A stretch of DNA of 11,468 nucleotides from NCBI GenBank assembly GCA_900541935.1, contig UQLZ01000062.1:1-11468 (forward strand), given 5' to 3'. The notes under the pieces were generated by a model. It searched no databases. It was not told the origin of the DNA and saw only the letters and a program-made list of their open reading frames with translations. Below are positions 1 through 8,676 of this stretch, piece by piece (positions within the stretch are counted from its first letter, which is position 1; every line of letters starts with the position of its first letter). The DNA comes from an uncultured Prevotellaceae bacterium. GTDB taxonomy: Bacteria > Bacteroidota > Bacteroidia > Bacteroidales > Muribaculaceae. Position numbers and translations under genes: made by a program.

Positions 1-87
1 TCTCTTTCATTTTCTGTTACTTTTTAGTGTAACGCTATGGCAGGACTAGACAGATTTTCAAAATAAAGAACTGTAACAAAAACAAAG
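1..87. other. Intergenic stretch at left edge, no gene seen
   Basis: No supported gene lies here. A minus-strand ATG at position 10 (ATGAAAGAG, running off the window) could begin a further minus-strand gene, but only three codons are visible, so it is not called. A short 5-bp inverted repeat (GTTAC at 16-20, GTAAC at 29-33) is too weak to interpret. Confidence 0.4.
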
Positions 88-119
88 AAGGTGTGCCAAC
101 CTTTTATTTGGCACACCTT
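88..119 (-). terminator. Intrinsic terminator of the amidase operon
   Basis: A perfect 12-bp inverted repeat (AAGGTGTGCCAA at 88-99, TTGGCACACCTT at 108-119) encloses an 8-nt loop. On the minus strand the hairpin is followed by CTTTGTTTTTGTT, a T-rich tail. It sits about 22 bp past the stop codon of the amidase gene, where a Rho-independent terminator for the minus-strand operon is expected. Confidence 0.85.
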
Positions 120-141
120 ACATGTTATTCAGAAATAAATG

Positions 142-3100
142 TTATTTCTTAATGAATCTGATAGCAGTGTTGTTAACCTTAACAACGTAGATACCAGGAG
201 CCAAACCGCTAACATCGATAGTTGCTTGGTTGCCGTCAATATTTGCTTGAGAAGCAACTGTTGCACCGTTAAGAGCAAATACAGCGATGTTTTCGATTTC
301 AGCAGTAGCATTAACGTTCAAAACGTCAACAGCAGGGTTCGGGTAAACAGTTGCAACCTTTTCTGCAACGTTTTCAACGATACCGCCGTTCTTGATTTCG
401 ATAGTTCCGTATGCTTTTGTTACACCATTTGTAGTAACGTAAGGCAATGACCAAACGCTGAATTCTGATTTTGCAGCGATGTATAGGTTGTTAGCCATGT
501 CGAATGCCAACTCGTTTACGGCACCTTGTCCAACTGGAATAGTGTAAAGGAATGTAAGTGTAGGAACGTTTTCATTCCAAGTCAAGTCGTAGATGTTTAC
601 GTTAGAGTCGCCATTGCAGATAGCCAACTTGTCGTTAGTTGTGTTGATAGCGAAACCAGAACCGTTAGAACCGTTAAGGTCAAGGTTGTTTGAAGCGCCA
701 GAGTTGTAAACAATATTACCTTCATTATCACAGTAGATAAGAGAAGGAACGTCAGCAGTATTGTTTCCTGCGCTACGAGTTTGGCTTGCCCAAACACCGT
801 TTGCTGTTGCTCTAACTTCAACGTTTGTATTCACAAGTTTGCCAGAAGCCTCTTCGAATACAGCATCAGGAGCAGCAGAGATAGTCTTGTTTGTACCGAT
901 GTTGTAGCGAACAAGTTTGTTACCGCCATTACCCTTAGGATAGTCTTCAAGGAATGTGTAAAGAACAGTGTTTTCGCCTTCGCCAATAACGCTTACGCCT
1001 GTTGAACCACCACCGATGATAGCACCGTTATTAGTGAATGCACCTGTTGCGTCGCGGTCGCCTGCAAACATTTGGGATACTGAAAGGTTTGCTGGATCAA
1101 CTAACCATAGACCTGAGTGTTTGTCGCTCCAGTCTGATGCGATAACAGTACCGTCGTTAAGCATGCCGAGACGGAATGGTGATGCTGTGTTACCTTGACT
1201 AAATTCTTCAGTACCGATAGCAGATTCTGCTGCAGTCAAGTTTTGGTCATATTTCCATAAACCTTTAGCCTTTGTTCCGTCAACAGTATTTGATACGTAA
1301 ACAGTACCAAGGTAAGAACTTTCTGGATTATTGTCGATAATGACGCCTCTTGCATTGCTGAATTCGTTATCAGCGAAGAATTTTGTAGGAGTAGCAACTG
1401 TTTCACCTTCCAATTCAACTTCCCATGAAAGAATTCCGTCAGGAAGGTCTCTGTTGTTAAGAACAACTTTATTTTCACCTTCAACGATTGCTCCAGTTGG
1501 GATTGAAACGTTTACAGTGTTGTCTGCATTAGTAAGGTTGATAGAACCGTTCTTAGCATCGCCAGTAGCGTTGAATGAGAATGCTGTCAAATTGCCACCA
1601 ACTTCAGCCTTAAGGTTGTATGCGTAGTGACCTCTTACCATTGGTTGCTCAACACCGTTAGTAGTCATCTTTGTAACTTTACCGTCGCGGATAAGAAGCA
1701 ATTCAATGTAAGCATCAGTTACTTGACCTTCGTCGTTAGTTGTTGCAACAACGTTACCAGTAGCGATAACATCTTTAGCAGCAACAGCCTCGATTGCCGG
1801 ATTAACGTTCAAAGTAATTTCTCTTGCTTCGTTGAGACCGTCAGTGATATCAAATAGTTTCAAACCTGTTGATTTGCCGTCTTGCATTGTTGGAGCAACC
1901 AATAGGCTGCGGTCTGCATACTTGAAGCAGTTAATGCCGTTTGCTTCTGTAGTCAATGCCTTTTCAGAGATTGTTCCAAGCAATGGAGCGTCAACGTTTT
2001 GTGCTGCAGTTTGCCATTCTTTTGGTGTTGTTGCAGAACCGTCAACAATATATTGATTCTTAGCACGAGGAGAAACGATTAGTTTATAGTCGTCGCCAAG
2101 TTTTGTACCTGTCCAGTTTGATTCTGCACTAACATCCTTATTAATGAATGTTGTAGAAACCAAACTGTTGTTAGAGATACCAAATTCAACCCATCTCATT
2201 GATGTAGAAGAACCTGTTGTTTGTGCTGTTGTAACCAATGCACCTTCTTCTGTTGTACCAGAGTATGCGATTGTTGCACCTGTATATGCACGGTAGTAGT
2301 TACCTGCATTTTGAGAAGTAAACCATTCTACAGGGTTGCCAGTAGGAAGACCTGTTTCTTCTTCTTTAGTCCATTTATAGAATGCAACAGAACCGCGAAC
2401 GTCACCATCTTCAACTTGAGCGTCACCGAATTGGTTCTTACCGTATGTAGAAGCGATAAGGAAGTTATCGGCAGTAAATGCAATGTCAGCAATCTTCAAT
2501 GTGCGGTTTTCTTTCAATTCAAGACCTTCTGTGCTGATTTGCTTAACAGAATTGTCGGCAATGTTGCCCATGTAGATAAACGGTTCGTTTTGAGCATCAA
2601 GGGCGAGGACGTAGATTCTTCCATCGCGAACGAGTTGACGGCGAACTGTTTTGTCTTTCAATTCGTTAGAGAAGATTGTTACTTCAGCACTTGCATTTAG
2701 GTTATATTGGCTACCAACGCCGTATGCTTTGTTTCCGGCAAGAGCGTCTGGATAGTTTTCATAAACGATTGCAGGTGGAACCCAACCTTCTGCTTCAAGG
2801 AATGTATTAAGGTAAGTAGTTTTGTTTGCTTCTACCTTAACTTCTCCAAGGTATTCGTCGAAAGCAGGTTTATAGCCTTCTGCAGAATAAGTTAGAGTAT
2901 AAGTACCTGGCTCAAGGTTTGTGAAAACAAAAGCACCGTTGTATTCATTGTCTGTTTTATATGTCTTGACTTCTTTGCCGTTTTGGAGCAATTTGACAGT
3001 TACACCATTAAGAGGTTTGTAAACGTCATTAGTTCTTGCAGCAGGAGTGTACAAAGGATCAGAGAATTTTTCGTGAAGGTCACGAACAATACCATAAATT

Positions 3101-3978
3101 TCACCAGTTGTTTCTGTCTTCCAGCCCATATAGTCAATAAGACCGCGAGCATAAAGGTGACCCTCATGGCGACAAACATCATCGTTTTGAGCACGGTGGC
3201 GTGCTGGTTGGTATGTGTGGAAGTAGCCTTCTACAAGGAATCCCATTGCTCCGTGTTTCAATGCTCCAAGATAACCGTCAAAACCGGCGGCGTTAGGAGA
3301 GTGGCTTCCGTAGAAGTCCCAGTCGCCTCTAACGTTTGGTTGAGTCATTGAATAGTATGACCAAGTTTGGTGTTCGTTAGAGAATGTGTATGGCCAGATA
3401 TGAGTAGCCAATTCTTTACTTCCAGGAACTTCGTCCTTTGCATCAGAACCACGATAGAGGAATAGTGGGTAGTTTGTTGATGTACCTTCAGAAGCCGCAT
3501 TTGAGTGGATTGAGATGAAGATATCAAAGTTATTTGCTTCTACCTCAGCAGAAATTTCAGAAAGAGATCTGTTGTATGCTTCGCTGTCAGGTGCGCCTTT
3601 AACATAAGGGTATGGACCTACTTTGACGTGAGACATAACGATATTTTGTGACATATCGAGAGCGGCACCGATACGAGTAGGATTCTCATTAGTTTGGTTT
3701 TTGTTTCTATCGAATGGAACGCCTGCTTCTACAAGGTGATCAAGCAATGCGAATGCCTTGTGCAGATTGGTGTTTGATTCGAAGAAAGAAGTTGTGTCAG
3801 TGTTTTCTGTTGAATAAGCAGGGTGACCAATGATGCCCATTGGACGGTCATTAGGACCCCAACTACCATGACCCGGGTTCAAATATATTCTTACCTGGTC
3901 AACAGGAAATGTTGTTGCTGCAAATGCGCTACCGCATGCAAGTACTGCAGCAGCTGTTGACAAAAATATCTTTTTCAT
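142..3978 (-). CDS. Secreted N-acetylmuramoyl-L-alanine amidase with T9SS sorting tail
   Basis: This 1278-residue protein should cut the bond between N-acetylmuramic acid and the stem peptide of peptidoglycan. Residues 1-20 form a Sec signal peptide (MKKIFLSTAA, cleavage near AFA). The Amidase_3 zinc hydrolase domain covers about 28-285, with the expected residues visible: H37 in NPGHG, E67 in FFESN, H158 in ISIHSN, and the catalytic glutamate E250 in FLVEG. A carboxypeptidase-regulatory-like beta domain (about 292-395, with LEPGTYTLTYSAEGY) follows. The long stretch from 400 to 1190 is beta-rich, probably propeller and Ig-like, and I do not recognise its family. Residues about 1205-1278 are a type A T9SS sorting domain (VYPNPAVDVLNV to GLAPGIYVVKV, ending KK). 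The tail implies export across the outer membrane. The ATG lies 2 bp past the upstream gene, so the two are co-transcribed. All four catalytic residues are present and the frame is intact. Confidence 0.93.
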   Translation of the reverse strand: MKKIFLSTAAAVLACGSAFAATTFPVDQVRIYLNPGHGSWGPNDRPMGIIGHPAYSTENTDTTSFFESNTNLHKAFALLDHLVEAGVPFDRNKNQTNENPTRIGAALDMSQNIVMSHVKVGPYPYVKGAPDSEAYNRSLSEISAEVEANNFDIFISIHSNAASEGTSTNYPLFLYRGSDAKDEVPGSKELATHIWPYTFSNEHQTWSYYSMTQPNVRGDWDFYGSHSPNAAGFDGYLGALKHGAMGFLVEGYFHTYQPARHRAQNDDVCRHEGHLYARGLIDYMGWKTETTGEIYGIVRDLHEKFSDPLYTPAARTNDVYKPLNGVTVKLLQNGKEVKTYKTDNEYNGAFVFTNLEPGTYTLTYSAEGYKPAFDEYLGEVKVEANKTTYLNTFLEAEGWVPPAIVYENYPDALAGNKAYGVGSQYNLNASAEVTIFSNELKDKTVRRQLVRDGRIYVLALDAQNEPFIYMGNIADNSVKQISTEGLELKENRTLKIADIAFTADNFLIASTYGKNQFGDAQVEDGDVRGSVAFYKWTKEEETGLPTGNPVEWFTSQNAGNYYRAYTGATIAYSGTTEEGALVTTAQTTGSSTSMRWVEFGISNNSLVSTTFINKDVSAESNWTGTKLGDDYKLIVSPRAKNQYIVDGSATTPKEWQTAAQNVDAPLLGTISEKALTTEANGINCFKYADRSLLVAPTMQDGKSTGLKLFDITDGLNEAREITLNVNPAIEAVAAKDVIATGNVVATTNDEGQVTDAYIELLLIRDGKVTKMTTNGVEQPMVRGHYAYNLKAEVGGNLTAFSFNATGDAKNGSINLTNADNTVNVSIPTGAIVEGENKVVLNNRDLPDGILSWEVELEGETVATPTKFFADNEFSNARGVIIDNNPESSYLGTVYVSNTVDGTKAKGLWKYDQNLTAAESAIGTEEFSQGNTASPFRLGMLNDGTVIASDWSDKHSGLWLVDPANLSVSQMFAGDRDATGAFTNNGAIIGGGSTGVSVIGEGENTVLYTFLEDYPKGNGGNKLVRYNIGTNKTISAAPDAVFEEASGKLVNTNVEVRATANGVWASQTRSAGNNTADVPSLIYCDNEGNIVYNSGASNNLDLNGSNGSGFAINTTNDKLAICNGDSNVNIYDLTWNENVPTLTFLYTIPVGQGAVNELAFDMANNLYIAAKSEFSVWSLPYVTTNGVTKAYGTIEIKNGGIVENVAEKVATVYPNPAVDVLNVNATAEIENIAVFALNGATVASQANIDGNQATIDVSGLAPGIYVVKVNNTAIRFIKK

Positions 3979-3980
3979 AG

Positions 3981-4901
3981 TTATTTTGCATTAACGTTGA
4001 TAATGAATGCTTCGCCGGCAGGCGTTGAATAAACGATTTTGCTGCCGTTAGCGTTAACTGTTGGGTACATTGCGATTGTTCCAGCCATAGATATTGCTTG
4101 CTTTTCGCTTGTTACGATAGAAGTTGCGTATACTGTAGAAGCAGTAACGAATTCGCCGTTATCCTTATCGTTCATACCGATAACGATGTCGTTGTTGTAC
4201 CATTTCGGAGCGCGTAGGTATCCGATGTGACGTGGATTAGAACCATCTATATCACATACGAATGTGCCTTTTGTAGCAAGGTAGTATAGAACTTTTGTTC
4301 CGTCTGGAGAAACAGAAGGCCATAGGTAACTTTGACCATTTGTTCCGTTAGGAGAAAGAACAGATGTCTTGCCGTTAACAGTAAGCATCAATTGTCCGTA
4401 TTTGATTGATGCAACAGGAATTGATTTGTTTGCAGCCTCAGCATTGAGAGATGCGGCTTGAACCTTACCGTTATCGATAGAAACAACAGAGTTGCCCTTT
4501 AGAGCAACTCCTTGAAGGTTGCGAGTTGCTTTAACGATAGTTTTGCTCGTACCTGTAGCGATGTTTGTTGTCTTAACAGCAGTTCTTCTTAGTCTGTCAC
4601 TTCCAACCTTGCTTTCGCGGTAAACGATAGTTGTGCCGTCTGCTGAAATCTGAACGTCTGAGCCAATGCCAGAAGCGGTTGTAATGGTTTGCATCTTGCC
4701 AGTTGCAAGATCATACTTTTGCAAGCCTTCTTTACGGATGTCAGAAACGACGATGAAGTCGCCCTTCGGACTGATTGTTGCCTTGTCAACAAGTGTACCT
4801 TTCGGTAGGTTGACTTTCTGAACGGATGAAACGTCCAAAAGTTGGGCAAATCCGAGTGTACTTCCACATAGAAGCATTACAGAAATGAGTAATTTCTTCA
4901 T
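3981..4901 (-). CDS. Secreted TolB/PD40-like beta-propeller protein
   Basis: A 306-residue exported protein, first gene of the operon with the amidase. MKKLLISVMLLCGSTLGFA is a signal peptide, and cleavage would leave an N-terminal Gln, common in Bacteroidota exports. Repeated segments such as ISPKGDFIVVSD, ISADGTTIVYRE, VSPDGTKVLYY and VNANGSKIVYS are PD40/WD40-like TolB propeller blades, with intervening strands such as YDLATGKMQTI. It has no T9SS tail and no catalytic motif. I infer a binding or scaffolding role in the periplasm or at the cell surface, possibly with the amidase. An in-frame ATG at 4940 adds 13 residues, but it falls only about 16 bp past the -7 promoter box and puts non-signal sequence ahead of the signal peptide, so 4901 is preferred. 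Confidence 0.85.
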   Translation of the reverse strand: MKKLLISVMLLCGSTLGFAQLLDVSSVQKVNLPKGTLVDKATISPKGDFIVVSDIRKEGLQKYDLATGKMQTITTASGIGSDVQISADGTTIVYRESKVGSDRLRRTAVKTTNIATGTSKTIVKATRNLQGVALKGNSVVSIDNGKVQAASLNAEAANKSIPVASIKYGQLMLTVNGKTSVLSPNGTNGQSYLWPSVSPDGTKVLYYLATKGTFVCDIDGSNPRHIGYLRAPKWYNNDIVIGMNDKDNGEFVTASTVYATSIVTSEKQAISMAGTIAMYPTVNANGSKIVYSTPAGEAFIINVNAK

Positions 4902-4955
4902 AATGATTTGGATTAAGTTTTTAAATAAGTTTGTAAACATTATATTTTATCTATT

Positions 4956-4988
4956 CAAAGTTAGGTACTGGAAATGCTATTTTGCAAA
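4956..4988 (-). promoter_or_regulatory. Bacteroidota-type promoter of the propeller/amidase operon
   Basis: On the minus strand, TTTG (4988-4985) is followed after 21 bp by TAACTTTG (4963-4956), matching the Bacteroidota sigma-70 consensus TTTG / TAnnTTTG. Transcription would start near 4950, leaving a leader of about 50 nt before the ATG at 4901. Confidence 0.7.
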
Positions 4989-5081
4989 TATTTTTTGCCT
5001 TTTATTATTCGTTTTAATCATTTTTAATAATAGTTTTTCAGTATATGTTTAACAACATATCTGTGTGGCATGTTTGTATTT

Positions 5082-5113
5082 TTTGGTGGTTTAGTTTAAA
5101 GGTATTAACTTTG
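5082..5113 (+). promoter_or_regulatory. Bacteroidota-type promoter of the GtrA/DUF456 pair
   Basis: TTTG (5082-5085), a 20-bp spacer and TAACTTTG (5106-5113) match the phylum consensus. The -7 box is identical to that of the divergent operon. The predicted start near 5120 gives a leader of roughly 80 nt. The spacer 4989-5081 between the two promoters is AT-rich and shows no other clear element. Confidence 0.65.
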
Positions 5114-5200
5114 TAATTGCTATTTTAGGAATGATGCCCAACGGATGTCTGATGGCAGTTGTGGGGTTTTGGCATTCTGTTTTTAAGAGTATGTTTTGTA

Positions 5201-5590
5201 ATGAAAAATAGAGAGGAATTAATGCGAATTTTCCGATTCGCAGTTGTTGGATTCAGTAATTTCCTTATAATATCTTTTTTTGTGTGGCTTATGATGGAGG
5301 TTTTCCATCGTGATATGGTTATTGCAAACGTTATTGCTTATTCTGTAGCCTTAGTGAATAATTTTATATGGAATAAGGTATGGGTCTTTAAGGCTAAAGG
5401 AGGAAATTTAATCAAGGAGATTGCGTTGAACCTTATTGCTTACGGTACGGCATATTTGTTGCAATTGGGTTTCTCGTTTTCAATGGTAGAGTTGGTTGGT
5501 TTTAATGAATATTTGGCACAGTTCTTGGGCTTGTTTATTTTTGGGGCAACAAACTTTATAATGAATAAGATGTTGACATTTAAGAAGTAA
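5201..5590 (+). CDS. GtrA-family four-helix membrane protein
   Basis: A 129-residue polytopic protein of the GtrA family, whose members are thought to help move lipid-linked sugars (undecaprenyl-phosphate glucose type) across the inner membrane for surface glycan modification. Four membrane segments are visible, at about 11-32, 40-57, 71-93 and 100-122. The family's two-half symmetry shows as NNFIWNKVWVFK after the second helix and TNFIMNKMLTFKK at the C-terminus. ATG 5201 (MKNREELMRIFRF) gives the usual family N-terminus. The frame can be extended to a TTG at 5159, which adds an unlikely stretch. ATG 5222, preceded by AGAGAGGAATTA, is a possible alternative start. The next gene starts 12 bp after the stop, so the two form an operon. 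No glycosyltransferase lies beside it, so the substrate is unknown. Confidence 0.85.
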   Translation: MKNREELMRIFRFAVVGFSNFLIISFFVWLMMEVFHRDMVIANVIAYSVALVNNFIWNKVWVFKAKGGNLIKEIALNLIAYGTAYLLQLGFSFSMVELVGFNEYLAQFLGLFIFGATNFIMNKMLTFKK

Positions 5591-5602
5591 TAAATTTGAA
5601 TT

Positions 5603-6079
5603 ATGGATATAGCGATTTATATTGTAACAGGGCTGTTGATGCTGGTAGGTTTGGTTGGATGTATCGTTCCGGCTCTTCCTGGTCCGCCGTTGTCATATAT
5701 TGGCTTGATTCTGCTGAAGTTTACCCCCTTGGGCGATGACATTGGTACTTGGGAATTGGTAATTACAGGTTTGGTTGTAGCAATTGTTGTTATTATTGAT
5801 TACATTACCCCTATAATTGGGGCAAAGAAGTTTGGTGGGACGAAGTATGGTAATTGGGGTTGTGCGATAGGAACTATTGTTGGCTTGTTTTTCCCTCCAT
5901 TCGGAATTATTTTAGGTCCTTTTTTAGGTGCTGTTATTGGTGAATTGATTGGCAAAAAGGAGTTTAAAGATGCTTTAAAGGCTGGTTTTGGGGCTTTTAT
6001 TGGTTTTCTTTTCGGATTTTTGTTGAAGATGGCGGTATGCTTGTACCTAACGATTAGATTCGTTATGTTGTTTTTTTAA
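5603..6079 (+). CDS. DUF456 family membrane protein
   Basis: A 158-residue, very hydrophobic inner-membrane protein. The N-terminal signature GCIVPALPGPPLSYIGL (about 19-35) and the central glycine-rich segment GAKKFGGTKYGNWGCAIGTI (about 73-92), followed by GIILGPFLGAVIGEL, match the DUF456 family. The glycine-spaced hydrophobic runs at 88-116 and 126-147 resemble the glycine-zipper-like hairpins of that family. Its function is not established. It follows the GtrA gene by 12 bp and ends just before a strong terminator, so it is the last gene of a two-gene unit. The length is normal for the family, and the pairing suggests a cell-envelope role, by inference only. Confidence 0.85.
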   Translation: MDIAIYIVTGLLMLVGLVGCIVPALPGPPLSYIGLILLKFTPLGDDIGTWELVITGLVVAIVVIIDYITPIIGAKKFGGTKYGNWGCAIGTIVGLFFPPFGIILGPFLGAVIGELIGKKEFKDALKAGFGAFIGFLFGFLLKMAVCLYLTIRFVMLFF

Positions 6080-6094
6080 AGTATTAATATATAG

Positions 6095-6137
6095 GTATAA
6101 AAAATGCTGTTTCGGTTAGAAACAGCATTTTTTATAC
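6095..6137. terminator. Bidirectional intrinsic terminator between convergent genes
   Basis: A perfect 19-bp inverted repeat (6095-6113 and 6119-6137) has a 5-nt loop, GGTTA. The core stem AATGCTGTTTC/GAAACAGCATT is flanked by A6 on one side and T6 on the other, so a T-tract follows the hairpin on either strand. It lies 15 bp after the DUF456 stop and 7 bp past the lon stop, and can serve both genes. Confidence 0.92.
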
Positions 6138-6144
6138 TTGAAAT

Positions 6145-8559
6145 TTAAATCAAAGCCAGTTTTAAAACATCGTCAATGGTTTTGACATAGTGGAATGTAA
6201 CACCGTTCAGATAGATAGGCTTGATGTCTTCGATATCCTTCTGATTATCCTTAGAAAGGATTATATCTGTTATTCCAGCGCGTTTTGCAGCAAGGATTTT
6301 CTCCTTTATACCACCAACAGGAAGCACTTTTCCGCGTAGGGTAATTTCGCCGGTCATTGCAAGATGGTCTTTGACTTTTCGCTTGGTAAATGACGAAGCA
6401 AGTGAGGTGACCATTGTTATACCAGCCGATGGACCGTCCTTTGGAATAGCCCCTTCAGGAACGTGGATATGAACGCTTGTTGTTTCAAACACCTCTGGGT
6501 CAATACCGTATTTTTCACCATTCGCCTTGAGGTATTGTAGTGCAATTACGGCAGATTCTTTCATAACGTCACCAAGGTTACCTGTAAGGGTTAGTTTTTC
6601 TCCCTTTCCTTTTGATAACGATGACTCAATGAATAGAATTTCTCCGCCTACTGCTGTCCATGCAAGCCCGGTAACAACACCGATAAATTCGTTTCCTTCA
6701 TATATTTCGGATGTGTATTCCTCCATTCCCAGAAAATCTTTTAATTGAGTAGCCTTCAAACTTTTTGGGAATGGTTTGTTTGACGCTTTCAAGCGTGCGA
6801 TTCCGCGTAATACTTTTGCAATCTTCTTCTCTAACTGACGGACGCCTGATTCGCGAGTGTAAGAATTGATAAGTTTGGCAATTGTTGCTTTTGGAAATTC
6901 AACTTCCTTAGTTTCGAAACCATTCTCTTCCAATTGCTTAGGTATAAGGTGTCGCTTTGCTATTTCAATTTTTTCCTGTTCAATATAGCCAGAGATCTCT
7001 ATTAATTCCATTCTGTCCAAGAGCGGTTGAGACAATGTGGATAGGGTATTTGCCGTTGCTATGAATAGGATGTTTGAAAGGTCATAATCCTGGTCAATAT
7101 AGTTGTCGTGGAAATGGCTGTTTTGCTCAGGATCAAGAACTTCGAGTAGCGCAGATGATGGGTCTCCCTTAAAGTCCTGTCCAAGTTTGTCAATTTCGTC
7201 GAGAACGAAAACCGGGTTTGATGTGCCACATTTTATCAAGCCTTGTATGATTCTACCAGGCATTGCTCCGATATAAGTTTTGCGATGACCTCTGATCTCT
7301 GCTTCATCATGAAGGCCTCCTAATGACATTCTGACGTATTTTCTATGCAGAGCGTCGGCAATTGATTTTCCAAGGGAGGTTTTACCAACACCAGGAGGGC
7401 CATAAAGGCATAGGATTGGAGCCTTCATATCTCCGCGTAGTTTAAGCACGGCAAGTTGTTCCAATATTCTGTCCTTAACTTTGTCAAGGCCATAGTGATC
7501 TTTGTCTAATTGCTTTTCAGCGTTGCTTAGGTTGAAATTGTCAACGGAGCATTCTCCCCATGGTAGGTCGAGAAGTGTTTCTATATAAGTGATTTGAACT
7601 GAGAAGTCTGGGGATTGAGGTTGCAGTCTTTCCAGTTTGCGCATTTCCTTTTCAAATTGCGCCTGCATCTTCTCGCTCCATTTTTTCTCTGCTGCTCTTT
7701 TGTATAGTTCGTTTATTTCATGTTCCTCAGTGTCACCCAATTCGTCTTGAATTGTGCGGATTTGTTGCTGCAGGAAGTGTGCCCTCTGTTGTTCTGATAT
7801 GTCCTTTTGAGTCTTTGACTCTATATCAGCACGAATTTCAACGAGTTTTGCCTCTCTGTTTAGGTGGGCAAATAATTCGTAAGCACGTTGCTTGACAGAG
7901 CGTTCTGTAAGAAGTTTCTGTTTAACGTGCGGTTCGAGAGGTGTGTTTACGCAAAGGAAATTTATAAGTTGTACAGGTTGCTCGATATTCTTTATTGCGA
8001 AAACAAGTTCGTTAGCCTTGTTGCCCAATCTTGAAAGCATTCTGATTGTCAAATCCTTGATGCTTGAAACAAGGATGTCGAATTCAGAGTCCTTCTTTTC
8101 AGGCATGATGTCGTTGACAATAGTCACTTTGCCTTGAAGATAAGGTGTTTCTTTGACAATGCTGTCCAGGTTAAACGCATATCTGCCTTGCAAGATAACG
8201 TTAGTAGTGTTGTCAGGAAATTCAAGCACTTTGATAACCTTGGCAATAACTCCAACGCTATAAAGTTCGTTAAAGCCTGGGTCGTCGTCTTCTTCATTTC
8301 GTTGACAGATGACGCCAATTGAGAGGTTCTTGCGTTGTGCTGCTTTGACAAGCGATAATGATTTCTTGCGGCCAACAGCAACAGGAATTGCAACGCCAGG
8401 GAAAAGAACCATATTTCTCAAAGCCAGAATAGGGAGAGTGCTTTCGTTTAGTTCTTTAATCTCTTCAAAATCATTATCTTCTTCGCCCATATCTGCAAAT
8501 ACAGAGCATACCTGTGGCGCTTCTTCTTCCTCGAATATGTTGTTAAATATATCCTTCAT
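6145..8559 (-). CDS. lon: ATP-dependent Lon protease (LonA type)
   Basis: An 804-residue cytosolic hexameric serine protease that unfolds and degrades misfolded and regulatory proteins using ATP. The N-terminal substrate-binding domain spans about 42-235 (LPILALRNMVLFPG), followed by a coiled-coil-rich linker at 240-315. The AAA+ module has Walker A GPPGVGKT (387-394), Walker B FVLDEIDK (451-458), sensor N504 in ATAN and a putative arginine finger R516 in LLDRME. The protease domain carries the Ser/Lys dyad: S711 in PKDGPSAGITM and K754 in GGIKEKILAAKRAG, 43 residues apart as in Escherichia coli Lon. Length and domain order are complete and typical of Bacteroidota Lon. The acidic N-terminal extension (residues 9-36, many Glu/Asp) is common in this phylum. 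ATG 8559 is the only start that fits. It is a single-gene unit convergent with the GtrA/DUF456 pair. Confidence 0.98.
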   Translation of the reverse strand: MKDIFNNIFEEEEAPQVCSVFADMGEEDNDFEEIKELNESTLPILALRNMVLFPGVAIPVAVGRKKSLSLVKAAQRKNLSIGVICQRNEEDDDPGFNELYSVGVIAKVIKVLEFPDNTTNVILQGRYAFNLDSIVKETPYLQGKVTIVNDIMPEKKDSEFDILVSSIKDLTIRMLSRLGNKANELVFAIKNIEQPVQLINFLCVNTPLEPHVKQKLLTERSVKQRAYELFAHLNREAKLVEIRADIESKTQKDISEQQRAHFLQQQIRTIQDELGDTEEHEINELYKRAAEKKWSEKMQAQFEKEMRKLERLQPQSPDFSVQITYIETLLDLPWGECSVDNFNLSNAEKQLDKDHYGLDKVKDRILEQLAVLKLRGDMKAPILCLYGPPGVGKTSLGKSIADALHRKYVRMSLGGLHDEAEIRGHRKTYIGAMPGRIIQGLIKCGTSNPVFVLDEIDKLGQDFKGDPSSALLEVLDPEQNSHFHDNYIDQDYDLSNILFIATANTLSTLSQPLLDRMELIEISGYIEQEKIEIAKRHLIPKQLEENGFETKEVEFPKATIAKLINSYTRESGVRQLEKKIAKVLRGIARLKASNKPFPKSLKATQLKDFLGMEEYTSEIYEGNEFIGVVTGLAWTAVGGEILFIESSLSKGKGEKLTLTGNLGDVMKESAVIALQYLKANGEKYGIDPEVFETTSVHIHVPEGAIPKDGPSAGITMVTSLASSFTKRKVKDHLAMTGEITLRGKVLPVGGIKEKILAAKRAGITDIILSKDNQKDIEDIKPIYLNGVTFHYVKTIDDVLKLALI

Positions 8560-8638
8560 CTTATCTTGTTGATTACTCGGTGGGTTGTTATGAAGTCCAC
8601 CACTTGTGTTTTATTGCAAAAAGTGTGCCAATGTTCTG

Positions 8639-8669
8639 CAAAATTACAAAAAATTCGTGACCTGCTAAA
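8639..8669 (-). promoter_or_regulatory. Probable lon promoter
   Basis: On the minus strand, TAATTTTG (8646-8639) fits the -7 consensus TAnnTTTG. Nineteen bp upstream is TTTA (8669-8666), a 3-of-4 match to the -33 TTTG. The predicted start near 8632 leaves a leader of about 70 nt. No heat-shock operator such as CIRCE was seen. Confidence 0.5.
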
Positions 8670-8676
8670 ATAAATA

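Noticed and set aside
1..10. Start of another minus-strand gene (ATGAAAGAG)
   Set aside because: Only three codons are in the window, and the upstream -7-like TTATTTTG has no properly spaced -33 box.
2221..2700. Plus-strand 159-codon open frame rich in Cys and Phe
   Set aside because: It lies wholly inside the amidase gene on the other strand, has no family features, and its odd composition is the complement of Thr/Asn/Glu-rich coding.
4902..4940. Longer start (ATG 4940) for the propeller protein
   Set aside because: It would sit about 16 bp past the -7 box and put MFTNLFKNLIQII ahead of a perfect signal peptide.
5159..5200. N-terminal extension of the GtrA protein from TTG 5159
   Set aside because: The added residues are not part of the family, and ATG 5201 gives the usual N-terminus.
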